Positions 36,480 to 45,671 of a stretch of DNA of 47,086 bases are shown here, one piece after another. A program made the translations under genes and the position numbers. The DNA is taken from the NCBI RefSeq assembly GCF_900068895.1, contig NZ_CDPK01000003.1, forward strand, positions 64,457 to 111,542, read 5' to 3'. The stretch comes from Erwinia sp. ErVv1. Lineage in GTDB: Bacteria; Pseudomonadota; Gammaproteobacteria; Enterobacterales; Enterobacteriaceae. The notes under the pieces are model-generated. The model saw only the letters and a program-made list of their open reading frames with translations. It was not told where the DNA came from and did not search any database. The number at the start of each line of letters is the position of its first letter. Positions within the stretch are counted from its first letter, which is position 1.

Positions 36480-37190
36480 ATGGATCGATACCCACGCTCT
36501 AATGGGTCAATCGTATCGCAGGCCAGCAGTGGCGTTCAGACCTACATGGCGCAAGTCTATGGCTGGATGACCTGCGGCCTGCTGCTGACGGCGTTTGTGT
36601 CATGGTTTGCGGCCAATACGCCAGCCGTTATGGAACTGGTTTTTGCTAATCGCATTACCTTCTTTGGCCTGATTATTGTTCAGCTTGGCCTGGTGTTTGT
36701 GCTGTCAGGTATGGTGCACAAGCTGAGCGGGGCGGCGGCAACCGGGCTGTTTATGCTCTATTCAGCGCTTACCGGGCTGACCATGGCGAGTATTTTCCTG
36801 GTCTATACCTACTCTTCCATCGCCAGCACCTTCCTGGTGGCCGGTGGTATGTTCGGTGCCATGAGTTTCTGGGGCTACACCACTAAACGCGATCTGAGCG
36901 GTATGGGCAGCATGCTGTTTATGGCCCTGATTGGTATTGTGCTGGCGTCGGTGGTGAATATCTGGCTGAAGAGTACGGCGCTGATGTGGGCCGTAACCTA
37001 TATTGGCGTGCTGGTGTTCGTGGGTCTGACCGCCTATGACACGCAGAAGCTAAAAAATATTGGTGAAGGCATCAACGTTGAGGATAAAGAGAATCTGCGT
37101 CGCTACTCAATCATGGGTGCGCTGACGCTGTATCTGGACTTCATCAACCTGTTCCTGATGCTGCTACGCATTTTCGGCAACCGTCGCTAA
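36480..37190 (+). CDS. ybhL: Bax-inhibitor-1 family inner-membrane protein YbhL
   Basis: 236 residues (E. coli 234) with seven hydrophobic helices. The BI-1 pattern is clear: VYGWMTCGLLLTAFVSW (TM1), GLTMASIFLVYT, ATKRDLSGMGS-like loop (TTKRDLSGMG) and AYDTQKLKNI near the C-terminus, with acidic residues of the proposed pH-gated calcium leak. Function in bacteria is uncertain. AAGGAG precedes the start, and a terminator follows about 100 bp downstream. Confidence 0.94.
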   Translation: MDRYPRSNGSIVSQASSGVQTYMAQVYGWMTCGLLLTAFVSWFAANTPAVMELVFANRITFFGLIIVQLGLVFVLSGMVHKLSGAAATGLFMLYSALTGLTMASIFLVYTYSSIASTFLVAGGMFGAMSFWGYTTKRDLSGMGSMLFMALIGIVLASVVNIWLKSTALMWAVTYIGVLVFVGLTAYDTQKLKNIGEGINVEDKENLRRYSIMGALTLYLDFINLFLMLLRIFGNRR

Positions 37191-37287
37191 GACGGCACCC
37201 ATGCTGCCTGAGCAGGCGCTGGTCTGTTAGCGCCCGCATGGTGTTGCTAAGGTAAGAACCTGCTGCCTGAGGCAGCATTGTGATATG

Positions 37288-37323
37288 AGAGGTGCCCGCT
37301 TTGCAGCTGGCACCTCTTTTTTT
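37288..37323 (+). terminator. Terminator of ybhL
   Basis: AGAGGTGCC/GGCACCTCT, a 9-bp stem with a 12-nt loop, is followed by seven T. A smaller hairpin TGCTGCC-TGA-GGCAGCA (37261-37277) precedes it in the 3' untranslated region. Confidence 0.9.
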
Positions 37324-37430
37324 ATCGCTTATTGTGCGGCCATCATCCGAATATCAGATATGTCTCTTCTGCCCATCAACGCCCCAACAGGTCTGGACCT
37401 GCCGATGGCGATGACTTTTCCATCCCAGCG

Positions 37431-38396
37431 TCAGGTCTTTTGCATCGCCTGCTGGTTTTTCTGCCGCAGGCCTTTCGCGCGGCTCTCCAGCCACAGATAA
37501 AGCACCAGCGCCAGCAGTAGCGGGGCGATAAAATAGATCACACGGTAGGCGAGCAGCGCCGCAATAATCGCGCCGTGAGTGAGGTGCTCACCGCTCAGCA
37601 GTGCCAGGAATACCGCTTCCAGCACGCCGATCCCGGCTGGGATATGAATAATCACCCCCGCGATACTGCTGATCAGCAGCACACCCAGCACCTGCGGGTA
37701 ATCCACTCTCTGCCCGAGCAGGAGCCAGATAATAGCACCCATGACCAGCCAGTTTGCGCTGGATACGCTGAACTGTAGCAGGGCCATACGCAGAGAGGGG
37801 AGTGCCAGCGTATGGCCCTTTACCGTCCAGCGCCGCCGGCGTGAAAAAGCGCAAAATGCCAGATAGACCAGCACAAACGCCAGCAGGCAGACGCCTGTCG
37901 CTCTAAGCGTGCCTTCCCCGATAAACCAGCCTGACGGGACAGGCACCAGACCCATACTGAACACCACGCCCGCCACCAGCACGTAGCCCAGCCAGTTGGT
38001 GGCGATGCTGAGCGAAAAAATACGCGTAATAGTGCTGCCGTCCAGCCCCAGCCGTGAGTAAAGGCGATAGCGCATCGCCACGCCGCCAACCCAGGTACTG
38101 AGCGTCAGATTAAAGGCATAGCAGATAAAAGAGACCAGCATCACCTGGCGCTTTTGCAAACGATGCCCGCAGTAGGCCTGACCAATCAGGTCGTACACGC
38201 CGTAGGTCAGATAGCTGACGATCACCAGCGCGACCGAGGAGAGAATGGCCAGCCGGTTATAGTGGGTGATCACCTCTGCCACATCGTGCCAGTTGACCTT
38301 ACGGGCATAAATCACCAGCAGCACAACCACGGCCACAAAAAACAGCCCGGTGAGGATCTTCTTTATCCACCGCCAGCGAGGGTGCGAATCTGACAT
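37431..38396 (-). CDS. ybhN: YbhN, UPF0104/LPG-synthase-like membrane protein
   Basis: 321 residues (E. coli 318) with about eight membrane helices. The family is related to lysylphosphatidylglycerol synthase and flippase domains; FNLTLSTWVGGVAMRYRLYSRLGL and IIHIPAGIGVLEAVFLALL are typical. It is the last gene of ybhP-clsB-ybhN: its ATG overlaps the clsB stop (TGATG). In enterobacteria YbhN has been suggested to affect cardiolipin transport or composition, in keeping with its partner ClsB. Confidence 0.93.
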   Translation of the reverse strand: MSDSHPRWRWIKKILTGLFFVAVVVLLVIYARKVNWHDVAEVITHYNRLAILSSVALVIVSYLTYGVYDLIGQAYCGHRLQKRQVMLVSFICYAFNLTLSTWVGGVAMRYRLYSRLGLDGSTITRIFSLSIATNWLGYVLVAGVVFSMGLVPVPSGWFIGEGTLRATGVCLLAFVLVYLAFCAFSRRRRWTVKGHTLALPSLRMALLQFSVSSANWLVMGAIIWLLLGQRVDYPQVLGVLLISSIAGVIIHIPAGIGVLEAVFLALLSGEHLTHGAIIAALLAYRVIYFIAPLLLALVLYLWLESRAKGLRQKNQQAMQKT

Positions 38397-39754
38397 CAGC
38401 GCTTCACCTTTTCGTTCTCAGGCTTCACAATCTCATGCTCATGCTCATGCTCATGCTCATGTTTCACCGTTTTATGCTCATGTTCAATTTTGATGGTTTT
38501 ATGCTCCGGTTTGACGCGATCCTGGGTTTCCAGCTCGCTTTGTACCGGGGAGTCAGCCTGATCCGATTTCGCGGGCGCGGTAACCTGCGCCAGCTTTGGC
38601 GTATGGGCGGGCAGCCAGCCTGCAATCGCCGGGAAATGGCGCAGGAAGTGAAACACCAGCATGCTCTTCATAAACTGCCAGCCGTTTTTCTTCGGCAGTT
38701 CGCTTTTCTGCACGCGTCGGCAGTCCTGGGTCAGCAGATGATTCAGCGTGCCGCGCATGACCTCGTTAAAGGTGCGGTCGTGGATCATCAGGTTGGCTTC
38801 CAGATTCAGTGACAGGCTTAGCGGGTCAAGGTTGCTGGAGCCAACGGTAGACCAGTGGGTATCCTGCACGGCAATTTTGGCATGCAGTGGGCGCCGGGTG
38901 TATTCATAAATCTCCACGCCGCCTTCGACCAGAAAGTTATACAGCAGCTCGGCACCCGTCTTCACAATCGGCATATCCGGCTCGCCCTGCACGACAAGCT
39001 TAACGGAAACGCCGCGCTGAGCAGCGTTGCGCATCTCGCGCAGCAGGCGGTAGCCGGGGAAAAAGTAGGCGTTAGCGATAATCACCTCATTTTTGGCCTC
39101 GCGCAGCATATCAATATAGTGCTGTTCTATATCGTCACGATGCTCGTCATTGTCGCGCCAGACAAACAGGACCTGAGCGTCGCCGGGTTTGGTGTTTTGC
39201 GCCGAACGATGGGAGCGCCCCCCCCACCAGCGGCGCGTGACCTGTTCGCTGTTGATAGCCTGCTGCACAAACAGGGCAATGTCCTCAACGATCGGACCTT
39301 TCACCTCAACGGCATAATCCTGTTTGGCTGCCGGACCATAGCTGGTGTTGTGTTCCGAGGAGAAATTGATACCGCCGACGAAGGCAATCTCATTATCGCA
39401 AACGACGATTTTACGATGCAGGCGTCGGAAGATATTGGTGCGCATGCCTAGCACCAGCGGGCGGGGATCGTAATAGATAAAGCGTACGCCCGCGGCGGTT
39501 AGCTGGTGGATAAAGTTTTCCGACAGATTATTGGAGCCATAGCCGTCCAGCAGCATTTCGACTCTCACGCCGCGCTTTGCCGCATCATAAACCACCTGAT
39601 GCAGTTCATTACCGACCTCATCCTCAAAGAGGATAAAGCTTTCAAGCAGCACGCTGCTTTTCGCCCGACGAATGGCCTCAAACACGCGGGGAAAATAGTT
39701 TTCACCATTTTCCAACAGTTTCAGCCGATTACCTTCACGCCAATGCATTTTCAT
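38396..39754 (-). CDS. clsB: Cardiolipin synthase B with His/Glu-repeat tail
   Basis: Phospholipase-D family enzyme making cardiolipin or transferring phosphatidyl groups. Two HKD motifs are intact: HRKIVVCD (113-120) followed by EIAFVGG, and HAKIAVQD followed by [27 protein letters not shown] marks the end of the family homology. At 452 residues it is about 40 longer than E. coli ClsB (413), because of a charged tail rich in HE, KP and KT repeats ([17 protein letters not shown]). The tail is coded by five CTCATG hexamers and may bind metal or be an idle slippage product. Overlaps ybhP by 4 bp. Confidence 0.94.
   Translation of the reverse strand: MKMHWREGNRLKLLENGENYFPRVFEAIRRAKSSVLLESFILFEDEVGNELHQVVYDAAKRGVRVEMLLDGYGSNNLSENFIHQLTAAGVRFIYYDPRPLVLGMRTNIFRRLHRKIVVCDNEIAFVGGINFSSEHNTSYGPAAKQDYAVEVKGPIVEDIALFVQQAINSEQVTRRWWGGRSHRSAQNTKPGDAQVLFVWRDNDEHRDDIEQHYIDMLREAKNEVIIANAYFFPGYRLLREMRNAAQRGVSVKLVVQGEPDMPIVKTGAELLYNFLVEGGVEIYEYTRRPLHAKIAVQDTHWSTVGSSNLDPLSLSLNLEANLMIHDRTFNEVMRGTLNHLLTQDCRRVQKSELPKKNGWQFMKSMLVFHFLRHFPAIAGWLPAHTPKLAQVTAPAKSDQADSPVQSELETQDRVKPEHKTIKIEHEHKTVKHEHEHEHEHEIVKPENEKVKR
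38432..38461. repeat. CTCATG hexanucleotide repeat inside clsB
   Basis: Five perfect tandem copies of CTCATG (minus strand CATGAG, coding His-Glu). A sixth partial copy lies near 38476. Change of copy number would add or remove two residues without frameshift. Confidence 0.95.
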
Positions 39755-40512
39755 AAGTGAATCTCCACGGCCAGAGGGGCATGATCGGACAGGTGCGACC
39801 AGGGCCGGAGCGGTATAGTCTGTGGGTGGCTGACCGTGGCATTTTTCACGTAAATGCGGTCCAGCCGGAGCAGCGGAAAGCGGGCGGGAAAGGTTCGGGC
39901 CGGGCGACCATAGTGCTGGCTAAATACCTCATCCATGCCCGCCTCCCGATGCAGGATCCTGTTAGCTTTTTGCTGCCAGTCATTAAAGTCACCCGCCACA
40001 ATGACTGGCGCATCGGCGGGAAGACTGTTAATCAGTTCAGACATCATCATCAGCTGCGCATGACGGTGTGCCTCGCGAAGCCCCAGATGCACGCAGATGG
40101 CGTGCAGCGTAATATCGCGATGGGGGAGGGTCACCTTACAGTGCAGCAATCCGCGCTTCTCCGTACCCTCGACGGAGATATCCCGGTTCTCATACTCCAC
40201 AATGGGAAAGCGGGACATCACCGCGTTGCCGTGGTGTCCCTCGGGATAGACGGCATTGCGGCCATAGGCAAAATCATTCCACATGGTATCAGCCAGAAAT
40301 TCGTAATGAGGTGTGTCAGGCCAGTCTTCAATCTGCAGCTGATTGACGGCGTGACTGCCCATCACCTCCTGTAAAAAAACAATATCCGCCGAGGTGGCCC
40401 GAACTGCATCGCGCAATTCTGGCAGGATAAAGCGACGGTTGAAGGCGTTGAAACCCTTATGCGTATTGATCGTCAGGACTTTTAATGAAAATCCTTGCGG
40501 TTTTTGTGACAT
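39751..40512 (-). CDS. ybhP: YbhP, endonuclease/exonuclease/phosphatase family protein
   Basis: 253 residues as in E. coli YbhP when started at ATG 40512 ([21 protein letters not shown]); the open frame to 40818 crosses into the ybhQ promoter and is rejected. The fold's metal site is seen in [19 protein letters not shown] and [13 protein letters not shown], and HLGLREAHR is the second catalytic region. Substrate unknown; linkage to clsB suggests a phospholipid or phosphodiester. The ribosome site AAGGAGAG is about 11 bp away. First gene of the ybhP-clsB-ybhN operon. Confidence 0.93.
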   Translation of the reverse strand: MSQKPQGFSLKVLTINTHKGFNAFNRRFILPELRDAVRATSADIVFLQEVMGSHAVNQLQIEDWPDTPHYEFLADTMWNDFAYGRNAVYPEGHHGNAVMSRFPIVEYENRDISVEGTEKRGLLHCKVTLPHRDITLHAICVHLGLREAHRHAQLMMMSELINSLPADAPVIVAGDFNDWQQKANRILHREAGMDEVFSQHYGRPARTFPARFPLLRLDRIYVKNATVSHPQTIPLRPWSHLSDHAPLAVEIHL

Positions 40513-40693
40513 ACTGTGCGCGCTCTCCTTTTCGTCGTGCGAAGAATAAAGTGTAGTCTTTGTCACAAAATAGTGCCGGGCAGCCTCATTATTTGCGGCA
40601 TTATCCGAAAAGTGGGGTAGTCTGAAGAATGCGCTATCGCTTACTGTGATAGCCAAACTGGGCGACCGATGTTGGGTGTGCCAGGAGAAGAAA

Positions 40694-41089
40694 ATGAAAT
40701 GGTCTAATCGTATCCAGATTGTCACCGGACAAGCCTGCGTACATATCATGTTGCACCTGCTGCTGATTGCAGCGCTGGTGTGGGGATGGAAACACCAAAG
40801 CCTGCTGCATGTCACCATGGTTTTACTGGCGCTTTATGCCTGCGTATTTACCGCCATGTTGTTGACACAGCGTCTGCCGCATCTGCGCCGCGTTGGCGAC
40901 TTCCTTGAGGATGTCACCACCACCTACTATTTTGGGGCGGCCATGCTGGTACTCTACCTGCTGTCACGCGTTGTTCACCATAACCTGCTGCTGGGCTGTG
41001 TGGGTGTACTGATGCTGACCGGGCCCGCGCTGGTTTCACTGCTGGCGAAAGAGCCGGTTCGTCGTGCCGTCAGGCCACGCCACCGCTGA
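40694..41089 (+). CDS. ybhQ: YbhQ inner-membrane protein
   Basis: 131 residues from ATG 40694, after AGGAGAAG (E. coli 136). About four membrane helices: [48 protein letters not shown] and [22 protein letters not shown]. The TTTYYFGAA and [10 protein letters not shown] segments match E. coli YbhQ. Function unknown. It diverges from ybhP and ends in a strong terminator. Confidence 0.92.
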   Translation: MKWSNRIQIVTGQACVHIMLHLLLIAALVWGWKHQSLLHVTMVLLALYACVFTAMLLTQRLPHLRRVGDFLEDVTTTYYFGAAMLVLYLLSRVVHHNLLLGCVGVLMLTGPALVSLLAKEPVRRAVRPRHR

Positions 41090-41094
41090 GACGA

Positions 41095-41122
41095 AACGGG
41101 CCGCATACGCGGCCCGTTTTAT
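41095..41122 (+). terminator. Terminator of ybhQ
   Basis: AACGGGCCGC/GCGGCCCGTT with loop ATAC and a short T run, 6 bp after the ybhQ stop codon. Confidence 0.9.
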
Positions 41123-41156
41123 TAAAGCCAAATTACGACTTCATGCTACTGCATCA

Positions 41157-41276
41157 GACCTCATCCCTCCGCTAACGTTTACACCTCGCTGCATAAGCCT
41201 TATCACCCCTGCGAGCGTTTACACCTCGCTGGATAGGATCTCACCCTACGACTGGCGTATATATGCCGCATCAGAC
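41157..41276. repeat. 40-bp tandem repeats between ybhQ and rhlE
   Basis: Units start at 41157, 41197 and 41237. Units 1 and 2 share GTTTACACCTCGCTG at the same offset (41177 and 41217) and similar flanks; unit 3 is decayed. There is no gene in 41090-41510: it holds the ybhQ terminator, this repeat, a second terminator-like hairpin and the rhlE promoter and leader. Confidence 0.75.
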
Positions 41277-41307
41277 GCAGAATGCGGGTCCGTACTCTGA
41301 GGGACGG

Positions 41308-41337
41308 GGCGTTTCTGGTGTAAAAACGCCGTTTTTA
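41308..41337 (+). terminator. Terminator-like hairpin before rhlE
   Basis: GGCGTTT (41308-41314) pairs with AAACGCC (41324-41330) and is followed by GTTTTT. It would insulate rhlE from upstream transcription. Confidence 0.55.
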
Positions 41338-41377
41338 TCGGCTCGCAAAGAAACGCTCTCTGTGAGGGGATAACATC

Positions 41378-41386
41378 TGTTATAAT
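41378..41386 (+). promoter_or_regulatory. Extended -10 promoter of rhlE
   Basis: TG-T-TATAAT is a consensus extended -10, about 125 bp before the start codon, which implies a leader of about 118 nt. Long leaders on DEAD-box helicase genes can be regulatory. Confidence 0.6.
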
Positions 41387-41510
41387 CTGCCGCTTACGCA
41401 CCGTGGTTTGTGCTCCCTTTCAAACGTCTGGCGAAGCCTGACGTCATATTCTCCCCCTGGAAACTACACCCTTAAATGCGGTCAGGGCGGATCCGGAGTC
41501 AGTCAATTTT

Positions 41511-42926
41511 ATGTCATTTGATTCTCTCGGCCTTAATGCCGACATTCTGCGTGCTGTTGCAGAGCAGGGTTATAACGAGCCAACGCCAATCCAGCGTCAG
41601 GCGATCCCGGTTGTCTTAGCCGGTCGTGACCTGATGGCCAGCGCCCAGACCGGTACCGGTAAAACGGCCGGCTTTACGCTTCCCCTACTGCAAATGCTGA
41701 GCAGCGCGACCCCCCATCCTAAAGGGCGTCGTCCGGTTCGTGCGCTGATTTTAACCCCGACCCGCGAACTGGCGGCTCAGGTGGGTGAAAACGTGCAGGA
41801 CTACAGTAAATACCTTGATATTCGTTCGCTGGTGGTTTTCGGCGGCGTCAGCATCAACCCGCAGATGATGAAGCTGCGCGGCGGCGTTGACGTACTGGTC
41901 GCTACGCCGGGTCGTCTGCTGGATCTGGAACATCAGAATGCGGTAGACCTGTCTCAGGTTGAGATTCTGGTCCTGGATGAAGCTGACCGTATGCTGGATA
42001 TGGGCTTTATTCACGATATCCGTCGCGTGCTGTCCAAACTGCCTGCTAAGCGTCAGAACCTGCTGTTCTCCGCGACCTTCTCTGACGAGATCAAAGGTCT
42101 GGCAGAAAAGCTGCTGCAAAACCCGGAGCAGGTCTCCGTGGCGCGCCGCAACACCGCCTCCGAGCAGATTTCTCAGCACGTGCATTTCGTTGATAAGAAA
42201 CGTAAAAGAGAACTGCTGTCGTTCCTGATCGGCCGCGATAACTGGCAGCAGGTACTGGTCTTTACCCGTACCAAACACGGTGCCAACCACCTTGCCGAGC
42301 AGCTGAATAAAGACGGCATTGGCTCTGCGGCCATTCATGGCAACAAAAGCCAGGGCGCCCGTACTCGTGCGCTGAGCGATTTCAAAGAGGGTAAAATCCG
42401 CGTCCTGGTGGCGACGGATATCGCCGCGCGTGGTATTGATATCTCTGAACTGCCGCACGTAGTGAACTATGAGCTGCCAAACGTGCCGGAAGACTATGTT
42501 CACCGTATTGGTCGTACCGGCCGCGCTGCGGCAACGGGCGAAGCCCTTTCGCTGGTCTGCGTGGACGAACACAAGCTGCTGCGCGATATCGAACGCGTGC
42601 TGAAGCGTGAGATCCCGCGTATCGCCATTGACGGCTATGAGCCGGATCCGTCTATCAAGGCCGATCCGATCCAGAATGGTCGTCAGCAGCGCGGCGGTGG
42701 CGGTGCAGGCCGTGGGCGCGGCGCGCCGCAGGGCAACCGCGGTGGCGAACGTGGTCAGGGCGGAAATCGCGGCAATGGTGGCGAACGCAGTGCAGCCTCA
42801 GGTGAACGCAGCCAGGGTAACGGCCAGCGTCGCCAGGCCAACGGCAGTGGCCGCAGCGCCAGGCCAGAAGGCGGAAGCGCCGCACCGCGTGGCGTGACCC
42901 GCCAGCGCCGGTCTAATCCGAGCTGA
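41511..42926 (+). CDS. rhlE: ATP-dependent RNA helicase RhlE
   Basis: DEAD-box helicase active in ribosome assembly and RNA turnover. 471 residues (E. coli 454). Motifs in order: Q motif [21 protein letters not shown], Ia [50 protein letters not shown] and [11 protein letters not shown]. From about residue 385 the tail is a low-complexity Arg/Gly/Gln/Asn region ([15 protein letters not shown] and similar) that binds RNA non-specifically. A CGGAG site lies about 14 bp before ATG. Confidence 0.97.
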   Translation: MSFDSLGLNADILRAVAEQGYNEPTPIQRQAIPVVLAGRDLMASAQTGTGKTAGFTLPLLQMLSSATPHPKGRRPVRALILTPTRELAAQVGENVQDYSKYLDIRSLVVFGGVSINPQMMKLRGGVDVLVATPGRLLDLEHQNAVDLSQVEILVLDEADRMLDMGFIHDIRRVLSKLPAKRQNLLFSATFSDEIKGLAEKLLQNPEQVSVARRNTASEQISQHVHFVDKKRKRELLSFLIGRDNWQQVLVFTRTKHGANHLAEQLNKDGIGSAAIHGNKSQGARTRALSDFKEGKIRVLVATDIAARGIDISELPHVVNYELPNVPEDYVHRIGRTGRAAATGEALSLVCVDEHKLLRDIERVLKREIPRIAIDGYEPDPSIKADPIQNGRQQRGGGGAGRGRGAPQGNRGGERGQGGNRGNGGERSAASGERSQGNGQRRQANGSGRSARPEGGSAAPRGVTRQRRSNPS

Positions 42927-43039
42927 TATTAACGCGCTTAATCCAGGCTGGGTTTCATGCGCGTAATGTAAGCAGGCATTAACGCTTTCTAACCAGGGGG
43001 ATCGCCCAGATCCTCCTTATTAACGCAATGGGTTGTGAC

Positions 43040-44008
43040 ATGCGTGTTCTACTGGCCCCGATGGAGGGCGTGCTTGACTCGCTGGTACGCGAACTGCTTA
43101 CCGAAGTTAATGACTACGACCTCTGCATCACTGAATTCTTGCGGGTTGTTGACCAGCTACTCCCGATTAAATCCTTTTCTCGCCTTTGCCCCGAGCTTAA
43201 TCATGCCAGTCGCACACCTGCGGGTACGCGCGTACGTATTCAGCTGTTAGGCCAGTCGCCTGAATGGCTGGCGGAAAACGCCTTTCGCGCGGCGGAGCTG
43301 GGTTCGTGGGGTGTCGATCTCAACTGTGGCTGTCCCTCGAAGACGGTCAACGGCAGCGGCGGCGGCGCCACGCTGTTAAAAGATCCTGAGCTGATATATC
43401 GCGGCGCGAAAGCGATGCGCCAGGCCGTACCTGCGCATTTACCGGTGACGGTGAAGGTGCGTTTGGGATGGGCTTCCGACGACCAGCGATTTGAAATAGC
43501 CGATGCGGTACAGCAGGCCGGTGCCACCGAGCTGGCCGTGCATGGGCGAACAAAAGAGGATGGCTACCAGGCCGATCGCATTAACTGGCAGGCCATTGGC
43601 GAAATTCGCCAGCGGCTGACCATCCCGGTGATTGCTAACGGGGAGATCTGGGACTGGCAGAGCGCGCAGAACTGCCTGGCGGTGACCGGCTGTGATGCGG
43701 TGATGATTGGTCGCGGCGCGCTAAACGTGCCAAACCTGAGCCGGGTCATAAAGGATAATGTGCCGCCCATGCCGTGGCCGGAAGTGGTCAGGCTGTTGCA
43801 AAAGTATGTCCGGCTGGAAAAGCAGGGTGACACCGGTTTGTACCACGTGGCGCGCATTAAGCAGTGGCTGGGATATCTGCGTAAAGTGTATCCGCAGGCC
43901 GATATGCTGTTTGCAGACATCCGACCGCTTAAGCGCTCCGTTGATATTGCGCGGGCGATTGAGGCGGCGGCTGTCACATTTCCCAATATTCTTAACGGGA
44001 TCTCTTAG
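43040..44008 (+). CDS. dusC: tRNA-dihydrouridine(16) synthase DusC
   Basis: Flavoenzyme reducing U16 of tRNA. The start is placed at ATG 43040 ([19 protein letters not shown]), the family N-terminus; ATG 43028 in frame is an alternative. This gives 322 residues (E. coli 315). FMN-binding APMEG, catalytic Cys in [45 protein letters not shown] and [10 protein letters not shown] are all present. The ribosome site is weak. Confidence 0.95.
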   Translation: MRVLLAPMEGVLDSLVRELLTEVNDYDLCITEFLRVVDQLLPIKSFSRLCPELNHASRTPAGTRVRIQLLGQSPEWLAENAFRAAELGSWGVDLNCGCPSKTVNGSGGGATLLKDPELIYRGAKAMRQAVPAHLPVTVKVRLGWASDDQRFEIADAVQQAGATELAVHGRTKEDGYQADRINWQAIGEIRQRLTIPVIANGEIWDWQSAQNCLAVTGCDAVMIGRGALNVPNLSRVIKDNVPPMPWPEVVRLLQKYVRLEKQGDTGLYHVARIKQWLGYLRKVYPQADMLFADIRPLKRSVDIARAIEAAAVTFPNILNGIS

Positions 44009-44024
44009 TCTGCTAAGGGTATGA

Positions 44025-44040
44025 TGTGACTCACATCACA
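44025..44040. promoter_or_regulatory. Perfect CRP site at the start of the MFS gene
   Basis: TGTGA-CTCACA-TCACA matches the CRP core TGTGA-N6-TCACA at every fixed position. It begins 17 bp after dusC and covers the GTG (44026) that opens the next frame. Confidence 0.8.
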
Positions 44041-45252
44041 CCTATTTCTGGTCCCGTCATGTCCTCAGCAGCTTTATCCAGCGCCCAGCTCAATAAGCGT
44101 ATTATCTCGGTCGTTATATTCACCTTCTTTTGCTACCTCTCTATTGGCCTGCCGCTGGCGGTACTGCCCGGCTACGTGCATAACGATCTGGGCTACAGTT
44201 CGTTTATGGCCGGGTTGATTATCAGCCTGCAATACTTTGCCACGCTGATCAGCCGACCGCAGGCGGGGCGCTATGCCGATCTGCTCGGCCCCAAAAAGGT
44301 AGTGCTGATGGGGCTGTTACTCTGTGGAGTTAGCGGCCTGTTCACCCTGCTGGCGGTGACGGTCCACGGCAGTGCGCTCACCAGCCTGCTGCTGCTGGCT
44401 GCCGGAAGGATCGCGTTGGGTCTGGGGGAGAGCCTGACCGCAACGGGTTCGATTCTGTGGGGGATAAATATTGTCGGCACGCTACAGAGCGCGCGGGTTA
44501 TCTCCTGGAACGGTGTGGCAACCTACCTGGCGATGGCCCTGGGGGCACCGCTCGGCGTGATGCTCAACTCCGCGTTTGGTATCCCCGGCTTTGCGGTGTT
44601 GATTATGCTGATGGCGATTTTTGGCTTCTGGCTGGCGACTCGCCGTCCGGCGGTAGTGGTGGCAGTGGGGCAGCGCATTCCTTTCACCCAGGTGTTCTCG
44701 CGGATCTGGCTGTATGGGCTTTGTCTGGGGCTGGGGACGGTTGGCTTCGGAACCATTGCCACCTTTATCACCCTGTATTTTTCCAGTCACGGCTGGCACG
44801 GGGCGGCTTTTTCCCTGACTCTGTTTAGCCTGGGCTTTGTGGTGATGAGGCTGATTTTCAGCAGCTTTATCGGGCGGTTTGGCGGCATCCGGGTGTCGCT
44901 GTTTTCGTTTGTTATTGAGTGTATTGGACTGCTGCTGATCTGGCAGGGCCACTCATCCTGGATGGTGGACGTGGGCGCATTCCTCACCGGTTCCGGCTTC
45001 TCGCTGGTGTTTCCCGCTCTTGGCGTGGAGGCTATTCGCCGGGTGGCTCCGCAGAATCAGGGGTCAGCGCTGGGGCTCTATTCCGCATTTCTGGATTTTG
45101 GCCTGGGTATTACCGGCCCGGTGGCCGGGCTGCTAATCGGGCGCTGGGGCGTGGATTCAATCTACCTGGCGGCGGCCCTGGTAGTGATGGTGGCGCTGTT
45201 TATCACCGTGCGGCTTCGACTGATTACGCCGCCGAACGAGAATACCGCCTAA
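44026..45252 (+). CDS. MFS exporter, YhhS/YfcJ family
   Basis: 408-codon frame for a 12-helix major-facilitator transporter. Resemblance to E. coli YhhS is strong: YLSIGLPLAVLPGYVH, AGLIISLQYFATLISRPQAGRYAD, GPKKVVLMG, RVISWNGVATYLAMALGAPLGVML, IATFITLYFSSHGW and GFSLVFPALGVEAIRRV. Substrates of the family are poorly defined (proposed sugar or drug efflux). The start is doubtful: GTG 44026 has an AAGGG site but lies in a CRP box; ATG 44059 (MSSAALSSAQLNKR) leaves a YhhS-like N-terminus of about 17 residues before TM1. Codon use is like the neighbours. Confidence 0.88.
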   Translation: MTHITPISGPVMSSAALSSAQLNKRIISVVIFTFFCYLSIGLPLAVLPGYVHNDLGYSSFMAGLIISLQYFATLISRPQAGRYADLLGPKKVVLMGLLLCGVSGLFTLLAVTVHGSALTSLLLLAAGRIALGLGESLTATGSILWGINIVGTLQSARVISWNGVATYLAMALGAPLGVMLNSAFGIPGFAVLIMLMAIFGFWLATRRPAVVVAVGQRIPFTQVFSRIWLYGLCLGLGTVGFGTIATFITLYFSSHGWHGAAFSLTLFSLGFVVMRLIFSSFIGRFGGIRVSLFSFVIECIGLLLIWQGHSSWMVDVGAFLTGSGFSLVFPALGVEAIRRVAPQNQGSALGLYSAFLDFGLGITGPVAGLLIGRWGVDSIYLAAALVVMVALFITVRLRLITPPNENTA

Positions 45253-45309
45253 GCCAACCTGCTGACAGCCAGCACCGGGAACGGGTGCATCGGATTTAAC
45301 CGGGCTGGT

Positions 45310-45403
45310 AGCCGCAGATGCGCCGCCTGGGGTGTTGCACCAGGCGCAGCGGCTCAATTGGCTTAATAGTGCACATTTCAGCCCAGCCGATGAGCGCTGG
45401 GCT
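45310..45403. other. Two strong stem-loops downstream of the MFS gene
   Basis: The first (45310-45354) has an outer stem AGCCGC/GCGGCT and an inner stem CGCCTGG/CCAGGCG. The second (45380-45403) is AGCCCAGC/GCTGGGCT with an 8-nt loop. Neither has a T run. They may terminate the MFS transcript or belong to a small structured repeat. The 419-bp gap 45253-45671 has no convincing gene; a 107-codon frame from 45318 runs through both hairpins and looks spurious. Confidence 0.5.
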
Positions 45404-45671
45404 ATGTCAGTTTGCCGCGATGGGCGTTCGCGTAGCAGTCATTATCTTTGGGCGCCGCCGTGTATATAGAGCAGATAACAGTAACAGGCTCAGCGGCCTG
45501 ATGATTGGTTTTGCTGACCGTAGCTGCCATAGCTTTCTATTAATTCCTGAACCTTTCGTGCGCAATAAGCTTATCTATCAGACCTTTCCCTCTCACTCTG
45601 TCCAGCCCGATCCTGTACCCTGGAAAGAAAAATGGTCCTGATGAAGTAAGTTGAGGAGTTAACTCACCACT

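Noticed and set aside
40513-40818. Longer N-terminus for YbhP
   Set aside because: It would cross the divergent ybhQ promoter and start; the family N-terminus begins at 40512.
41064-41300. Frame overlapping the ybhQ terminator
   Set aside because: It reads through the ybhQ stop region, terminator and tandem repeats; no ribosome site.
45318-45641. 107-codon frame between the MFS and DUF481 genes
   Set aside because: It passes through two strong hairpins, has no ribosome site or recognisable domain, and its composition looks like non-coding sequence.
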